Source: Pristionchus mayeri
Taxonomy: Eukaryota > Nematoda > Chromadorea > Rhabditida > Neodiplogasteridae
DNA: 64,000 nt
NCBI GenBank assembly: GCA_036245805.1
Contig: BTRK01000003.1
Location: 34,489,215-34,553,214, forward strand
Direction: 5' to 3'
Shown here: positions 57,564 to 64,000 of the stretch, one piece after another
How positions within the stretch are numbered: the stretch's first letter is position 1
Layout: each line of letters starts with the position of its first letter
Notes under the pieces: model-generated
Seen by the model: only the letters and a program-made list of their open reading frames with translations
Told to the model about the DNA's origin: nothing
Databases searched by the model: none
Program-made: the position numbers and the translations under genes

Positions 57564-59868
57564 CACGCGTGTCGCGTAAGAATTGAATAAATTTGTGAAC
57601 AGCCTGGTACATTTTTTCACCCCCTCATCTGTGAGCGATTTCTGATAGTTCCTATGGTCCTTCAACAGAAATCATCAAGTTTTGTTCCATATCTCCATCC
57701 TCGACGATGTGAGACGCCGTCAAAGTCGACGGCTTCCCAAATTTGCCATTTTTGGAAGCATGATGCTCTGCCTACAGGGCGTCTAGTAACACGAGAAGAA
57801 AGTTTTCCACACCAAATTTCATGGAGAATAAGTCTGCGCTATCTGTTCATCGATACGATCATTAGCATTTTCGTAAATCGATTAAAATTATTGATTTTTA
57901 CTGCAATTTCGTACCGAAGCTGTTTTTCAGCTCAATCGATAGAGCTCGAAAAGACGAATCGAATGGTATGCTGAATGCATATGCAACTCGCGCAATAAAG
58001 ATGTCAAAATCGCGAAATTAGATTTTCACTTTCCCCCGTTTGATCTTCTCCCAGTCAGTCTCGCCTTTTCATCCATGTTCTATATGCCTAGCGCGAGCAC
58101 ACACCCATGTGCTTCGATGGCTGACGGGTTGTGTTCTGAGTGCGTTGCCCGTTCGCCGCAGGTTCGAAACTGCTCATTTTAAAATTTTCTTGCAATGTTT
58201 TTTATGAAGTCCAGAGTACTTCTGGTGATGTATTAGGTTGGTGCGAAAGTTTCTGACTTTTTATTTTTCATAATTTCTCCTAGCCTATTTCGATTGCCTG
58301 CAATTCTTCTATAGTTTTAGTGACGTCAGTAGTGGTGGAGTACCGGAAAACATTAACATTGTATATATCGGTTATTGAACGTGAGAACATTATTTTCATA
58401 TCGAAACAGCCGAAAATGGTGTTTTTCGGTGTTTTTGGATGAACTCAACTTCTCAAATATTTGAGACCTCCTGAATTAGCCCAACATATATGTATTAGGG
58501 CAAGAGTTGCTTGTTCAGTTAAGCGTGAAAAACCCGATCTTCATTGCGAGTGAGAAGAGAGAAAAAATATAAAACAAGCATTTTCCAATTAGCGTAGTTT
58601 ACTGATTTGGCCAAAATGTTAAGCGGGAATTCAGGGGACCAGAATTTCTGAAGAGTCAAATTATATGCCTGTGCAATAGGCTTCTCTATAATCTTTAACG
58701 TTTGTATCAATCTCATTTGTCCTTGGAGTTACGATCAATTGAAAAGTATTGAAAATCAAGCACAATGTAGAGTTTGACTGTGAATAGTGTCATCCTTGCT
58801 GATCGAATTGACCCGATATTGCATCGCGCAAAAAGTACTCCCAATCCTTCATCAACTATGAATAATCATTAGTTGATTGGCTGAATGAGATGGACGGGGT
58901 AGGTCAAAATGCCCGAACATGAAAATAGTCAGAAACTTTCGCACCAACCTAATATTGAATAAAACTGAATACCACCGGCGCTTCCGACGAGTGATCAGTA
59001 ACCCAAAAAAATAACTCGTCGGCACGCGAAGGGCGCCGACGCCGTTCATAGGACTCTTTTCGTTAGTATTCTTATCAGTGAATGTATCTGATTAAACGAC
59101 ATATTTGAATACTCCACCTCAATAAAAATGATGGAATCCGAATCCGCTCCCTCATTTCTATTGATTCGGCGATGATGGGTACGTGTGGACAGCGCGGAGG
59201 GGTGAGAGAACTGCCAGGGGACAGCTCACTCGATTCTTAGGCAATATATTTATGATTCAAATAAGTTAATTCAATTGAATTTATATTAGGAAAATTTGTA
59301 ATATGATTCGTTTTTTCTGAACACGAAAAGCAAATCGATTTCAAGGGCGAATACTAGGGTAGATCAAAAGGCCAGACTAACTGCCAGAGGGCCACAATGT
59401 CTGAATCGGGGGTAAGTGAAAATCTAATTTCGCGATTTTGACATCTTTAGTGCGCGAGTTGCATTCAGCATACCATTCGATTCGTCTTTTCGAGCTCTAT
59501 CGATTGAGCTGAAAAACAGCTTCGGTACAAAATTGCGGTAAAAATCAATAATTTTAATCGATTTATGAAAATGCTAATGATCGTATCGATGAACAGATAG
59601 CGCAGGCTTATTCTCCATGAAATTTGGTGCGGAAAACTTTCTTCTCATGTTACTAGACGCCCTGTAGGCAGAGCATCATGCTTCCAAAAATGGCAAATTT
59701 GGGAAGCCGTCGACTTTGACGGCGTCTCACATCGTCGAGGATGGAGATATGGTACAAAACTTGATGATTTCTGTTGAGGGACCATATGGGCTATTCAAAA
59801 CTGCTCAGAGCCAAATTTCGACTTTTCCAATGTACCAGGGTTTATTCGAATCTTACGCGACACGCGTG
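57564..59868. mobile_element. foldback element, CACGCGTG family, copy 2
   Basis: Outer ends CACGCGTGTCGCGTAAGAAT and ATCTTACGCGACACGCGTG. Left arm about 57564-58025 and right arm about 59410-59868 are inverted copies: GGCGTCTAGTAACACGAGAA mirrors TTCTCATGTTACTAGACGCC. The 1.4-kb spacer contains a nested mariner-type MITE. Confidence 0.9.
58233..58952. mobile_element. mariner-derived MITE, copy 2, nested
   Basis: Ends TTAGGTTGGTGCGAAAGTTT and complement, TA at 58231-58232 and 58953-58954, 720 bp. No transposase. Shared internal blocks put it in the same family as 25401-26285. It inserted into the spacer of the foldback element. Confidence 0.85.
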
Positions 59869-60790
59869 ATAAACGTATTATTTCTGTAAAAATGATTTAG
59901 ATTTGTGATCAACCACCGTGTTGCTATTCGAAATTGGTGAAAATAATTTGTTTGGGTAAACATTCCATTCCTTGTTAGTCGTCGCGAGCGGTCCCTCTCT
60001 CATTTCTCTTTGATTTGGAGTGGTTTCCCCTAATACCCCTCGCTACCGCATTCGACTCTTCAAGAAAGGAATCCCCATCCAAGCCGGAATGGTCACCGTG
60101 TGATTTGTATGGCCTATTAAGATGTTTGGTTCTTCAGAATCTAGGCTCGATTGTCTCGTTGAAAGTTTGATCACCGAGTCTGGAGGATTCTGGAAGAGCA
60201 GATTCTAGAACACGCAAGGCTTCGTTTACGACCTATACTGACATTCTATCTATGCAATGCAATCCAACATCCTATCGTAAGCACACCGCAAATGACCATT
60301 TTGAAATGAGAAGAACAACCTTTTCTGACCCCATATCTTGATCTGCGCCCAGAAAGCGACAACAGATAAATATTGTATTGCATTGTATTGGGTAAACAAC
60401 TCTGTATATGGTTTTATTTCGCCTAGTGTTTGGTAAATATGGAAATTACAGCTTCTTTGCATGAATCATGTTTATGATTGATTGTCTTTCTACAATTCAA
60501 TCGAGTTTTTGCAACTGGAATTAAATAAGGGGTAAAGTCAAACGCGCGCCCGGTTGAAATATGTTTCAATTAGTGAGATAACTCTCTCCAAGTCGCGTGC
60601 TCTCTCGCTCATTGTCTGAGCTTTCCCTGACTTGGCTCGAGGTCAATTACCGATAGTTATGTTCGGAATGGAGATATCAATGTGAAGATTTCGGAGCTTC
60701 ATATCGGTGGAGAGATCTAGGCAGTGCATGTGAAAGCTTCAGCATGCCAATTTTGCAAACGGCGAGCGGCCAAAGGTGATCAGTAAAAGC
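59869..60790. other. no gene seen
   Basis: No splice-supported coding. A stretch at 60060-60240 reads like ordinary composition sequence with scattered short frames only. Confidence 0.4.
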
Positions 60791-60799
60791 CAATATCTT

Positions 60800-62185
60800 T
60801 TCACTCCATCTAGCGTTAGAGGGACGTTTTACGGCTTGTTCGTCCCATCAAGGAGAAAGAGAGATATATATAGAGTATTCAATTTCGAAACACGAAATTC
60901 ATGTATTCGCAGAGAATGGGAAAACAATCGCCGAAAAAAACAACCACAAAATGGATCTCATTATCTCAGCATGTGGATAGCTGCTTTTGAGAAGCTGCTT
61001 CATGCCAGGTTGATCAGAGCATGTTGGCTATACTAGAGTTATGCGTCATTTCGAAATTGTTGTGGTCGCTCTTGTCTATCTCTCACTATCTATTGCTCAA
61101 CCCATCTCACGTATAAATGGCCGATGATGACCCAATTTCAGCATTGTTCAGCATCCATGGGGAGCTACGATAGGACAAATATTTCGCCACATTCTAAAAG
61201 TACCACATACGGATGTCACAATACATCATGTAGATCTGGTTCTCTACGAAAGCCTCTCAGAAGATACACTCATTTATGAACTTGACCCAAACTGAAAATC
61301 ATCTTGTCTTTATCGTGTATCCATAAGCATAGATGTATCGATCTCAAACGTAGTAAGACGAAAAGCACTTTTCAATCTTATCTTAAATTTGTATTTACCT
61401 GAGCATGCAATCCATCTACCAAAATATGCAGAATTAATCGTCGTGAACTTGAAATTTGAACGTCGAAATTCGAATATTCGACAATTTCCTGCTCTCTGTA
61501 TTGGTTAAAAGTCCTCGATTTTGTGGCTAACTAATAAAGCAACTCTTTATGAATAATCATTCGGCGGGGCAAAGTCAGGGGATAGCACCGTTTTGAGAAA
61601 ATTTATTATTTCACCGTACGCCAAAAGTAGAAATTTTGGCATTGTTGGCGTTTTCTCAACGATACTTAAAATCAATGTTTTCGAAAAGTAGAAAAGACTT
61701 GAGATCAAATGTTTATTTATGATATGGAGTTCCATAGTATGTCATGTAAGCGCACTTATTTAGAAACCAGTCTGAATCAACCTCAAAGCAGTTAACGTGA
61801 TCGCTTTGGAAGTGTTACCTTGTCTAGGTGTGAATTCAATTCTTAGTGAATCGTGTTATATTGATGCAGGCATGATCTCAGACGTATTATTCGAAAGTAC
61901 TCCCAATGGGCTTCTCAATCCAGCATATGTAAATATTTGTTCCCGCAAAATACGAGAAGCAGAAACAATTTTTGGAAAAGTTCGAAAATTTAACATTTCA
62001 TAAAACTTGGATTTTCCGGATACACAAAAGGCATGATGCGATTCGAACATATGGATACCTTGCCTAAGTAAACATCTATTACATGCTACCGAGCTAGCTT
62101 TAGATCTTTAACGAAAGGGATTTTAGGCGGGCTCAAACATCATGTTTCAAATCGAGCGTTACTTTCTTTCCAGCCTGATAGTTTG
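60800..62185. repeat. repeat B followed by a truncated copy of the 54383 element
   Basis: 60800-61140 matches repeat B at 55690. 61145-62185 matches the 54383 element from about 54600 onward, for example GGCAAAGTCAGGGGATAGC against GCTAAGTCAGGGGATAGC. It ends in a degenerate version of the right terminus (TTACTTTCTTTCCAGCCTGA). The left terminus is missing. Confidence 0.65.
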
Positions 62186-62815
62186 CAAATAAAATTTGAG
62201 AATGAGAGAACCGGATCAGGGAAGCTGACCCAATCGTACCGACTCAAGCATCATCCATTCAGAGTTACCTATACGACAAATTTGAAAACAGTGAAAACGT
62301 CCACCTGTGTGATCCATCTTTCCATTCCATTCCATCTTTCGTAAATTGATTACAAATACATTGGAGATGACGTAGACATCTGCGAATTGATAAAATATAC
62401 AAATACGGTAAATCCATAGAGCATCGCAAAACTTCGGACGATGTGAGCACGGAAAAGTCATAAGCATGGGCAACATGATCTCGGCTGATTGGCATAATGA
62501 TAAGAGCACATGGCGATAGAATCTCTTATATATTTTTGCCAAGTCTTTGCACGCTTCCCTAGTCTGATAACATACAGTTTGAAGTTTTCAAAAAAAAACT
62601 TTCAATTGGACGATACGAAGGGAAATCCGATACAGGAATGTTGCTTGATTGACAGCACTAGCGCATGCTGATAGACTCTATTTGAGAATATTTGAGAATT
62701 ACATGACCATATAAGAAAACACTTCTGATGAAATAAAATGTGTTTTTCAACAAAAAAAAGTACTCAGTGTTGTTCCCTGCCCGAAATACAGTGTATTTAT
62801 TATATAACATATTTA

Positions 62816-63215
62816 TCAATTCCAACAAATGACACCCATAAATGCAATCAAATAAATGGAATTATTTGAGGATCTATTCTTCTTTTCGTACTCGCAGAAG
62901 ATAGGTCCTCCAGAATGTCCCTGAAAATTGTGGTATATCGTTCGTAGTTTATGTCTACCTCGATCTAATACACCTAAGGCAGCATCAAATAATAGTTATT
63001 ATCGGAAATGACATTATTTGCTTACTAACACAACTCACCACTTTTCTGAGCGAGTTCACTCCGGAAAATCTGTGACTTGCATAATCATTGAAATGAAATA
63101 TGTCTGCCGCACCAATTGTCAGTGTTCATGTCTCCTCAATTCCCAATCAGGTTAATCGAATATCTACAAAAACTAACTTTATGATAAATTTGCAATTTCA
63201 ATCGATCAAGATGTC
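62816..63215 (-). pseudogene. trypsin-like serine protease remnant
   Basis: The last exon 62816-62920 (acceptor TTTTCAG, stop 62816-62818) encodes GHSGGPIFCEYEKKN, then IAFMGVICWN. GxSGGP is the catalytic-serine motif of S1 proteases, with His in place of the usual Asp. A possible upstream exon ends near 63055 (AADIFHFNDYASHRFSGVNS, donor GTGAGT). The His and Asp parts of the catalytic triad were not found, so this is a partial or decayed gene, or one continuing in exons I could not join. Confidence 0.45.
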
Positions 63216-63299
63216 GATCTTCTCTAGAGTAGATATGGACCATAATTACAACCACGTAAAAAGTTTACCGGATCAAAGTAAAGGGCGAATGTAAAAAAT

Positions 63300-64000
63300 T
63301 GTATAGCATTAATAGTTTATGTAGACAACTGGAAATAGGAAATGAAGAATCTGCTAGAAAAGCAATGAAACGTGTATAGCGAACGAATGCACTGTTGAGG
63401 AAATAGAGTTTGCATCATCATTTCGGTGAAAACACAAGGTGGATTGGACACAAAGTGAAGAGAATGAAATCATGAATTGATGCGAGTGAGGCAGGGAAAA
63501 GAGTAAGAATGGGTGGAGAAGGTGAGAGTGAGAGGGGAGAGAGAAAGAGATGGAGCGAGTAGAAAGGCATAGTGAGCGGCAACAAGAGCCAAACTAAACT
63601 TGAATAGAGCACCCGTGTGCTGTCTTCGTTTACACTGCTCCTTTCCCTTCTCTCTTTATCTATCCATGCTCTACATGTCCATAAACTGGACATACAGAGG
63701 CATATTTTAGCGTATTGAAGAGCATTGAGAGTATAGAGTAAGAGTATTAGCAGAGTATTGAAACCACGAAGCAATCAGTTTCCACGTGATTCAATTATTA
63801 AAAGCGTGCGTACCATTTTGTGTGGTAGATACCTATCCTTTCCACAATTATGATTTCTCGACCGATTATTTCATCATCGCACCGCTTGCTTATCGTTCTT
63901 TTCTGATCTGCTGACTCATTTTCAGCTGTCTACATCAGCTAGAAGTCAGCTGTCTACATCAGCCATTTTCTAACTCAACATCACGATGGGTTATGAAGGC
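63300..64000. other. no gene seen; GA-rich low-complexity patch
   Basis: 63490-63570 is rich in GAGAG and AGAGAAAGAG. A 15-bp unit AGCTGTCTACATCAG is repeated at 63925-63939 and 63947-63961. No coding evidence. Confidence 0.4.

Noticed and set aside
63418..63774. 118-codon minus-strand frame
   Set aside because: It crosses a GA-rich low-complexity patch and its Leu/Ser/Pro-rich translation is a composition artefact.

Overview
This window is eukaryotic and most likely from a nematode. The genes are built from short exons (33-230 bp) separated by mostly 45-100 bp introns with T-rich acceptors (TTTTCAG, TTTCAG, TTTTAG). The gene content is also nematode-like: an F-box gene with decayed paralogues, a BTB-BACK-Kelch gene, a C2H2 fragment, small secreted Cys-rich proteins, and a very high load of mariner/Tc1 copies and foldback elements. 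No marker gene fixes the species. All exon models below were read by eye from splice sites, phase and paralogue comparison.

Layout. 0-3 kb: LINE retrotransposon (endonuclease plus reverse transcriptase) with one frameshift. 3.5-6.2 kb: a Tc1-like element, a hAT-type MITE and a mariner side by side, followed by C2H2 zinc-finger exons. 6.9-11.5 kb: decayed minus-strand paralogues of the downstream F-box gene family and a 1.85 kb inverted repeat carrying a 'gacatat' minisatellite. 12.2-15.9 kb: F-box gene (minus) with a mariner in intron 1. 16.3-17.8 kb: unrecognised minus-strand gene. 18.9-21.6 kb: small secreted-protein gene (plus) with a mariner in its first intron. 22.3-28 kb: BTB-BACK-Kelch gene (plus) broken by a 1.5 kb foldback, a mariner-derived MITE and frameshifts.

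28.7-34.3 kb: a gene encoding signal peptide, chitin-binding-like region and bacterial-type SleB cell-wall hydrolase. The Kelch 3' half and this hydrolase gene are duplicated as one block (about 26.9-29.6 and 31.7-33.8 kb). The two hydrolase copies are reciprocally truncated. 34.5-40.2 kb: mariner, a single-pass membrane protein gene (minus), a 48-residue secreted Cys-rich peptide gene (plus) and an EF-hand protein gene (plus) with a mariner in its intron.

40.3-57.3 kb: a cluster of related coiled-coil genes of no recognised family. They come as an N-module gene followed 190-250 bp later by a C-module gene on the same strand: minus-strand pair at 40.4-45.5 kb, a partial N-module at 46-47.9 kb, a lone C-module at 49-50.5 kb, a plus-strand N/C pair at 50.5-54.3 kb, and a further C-module at 56.5-57.3 kb. 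Exon lengths and phases are conserved between copies, but several copies carry stops or frameshifts. Foldback elements, a hAT MITE and mariner-type elements lie in introns and between copies. This cluster, its two-cistron arrangement and its GC-AG and AAG splice sites are the most distinctive part of the window. 57.5-64 kb: mostly repeats, with a decayed trypsin-like exon near 62.8 kb.
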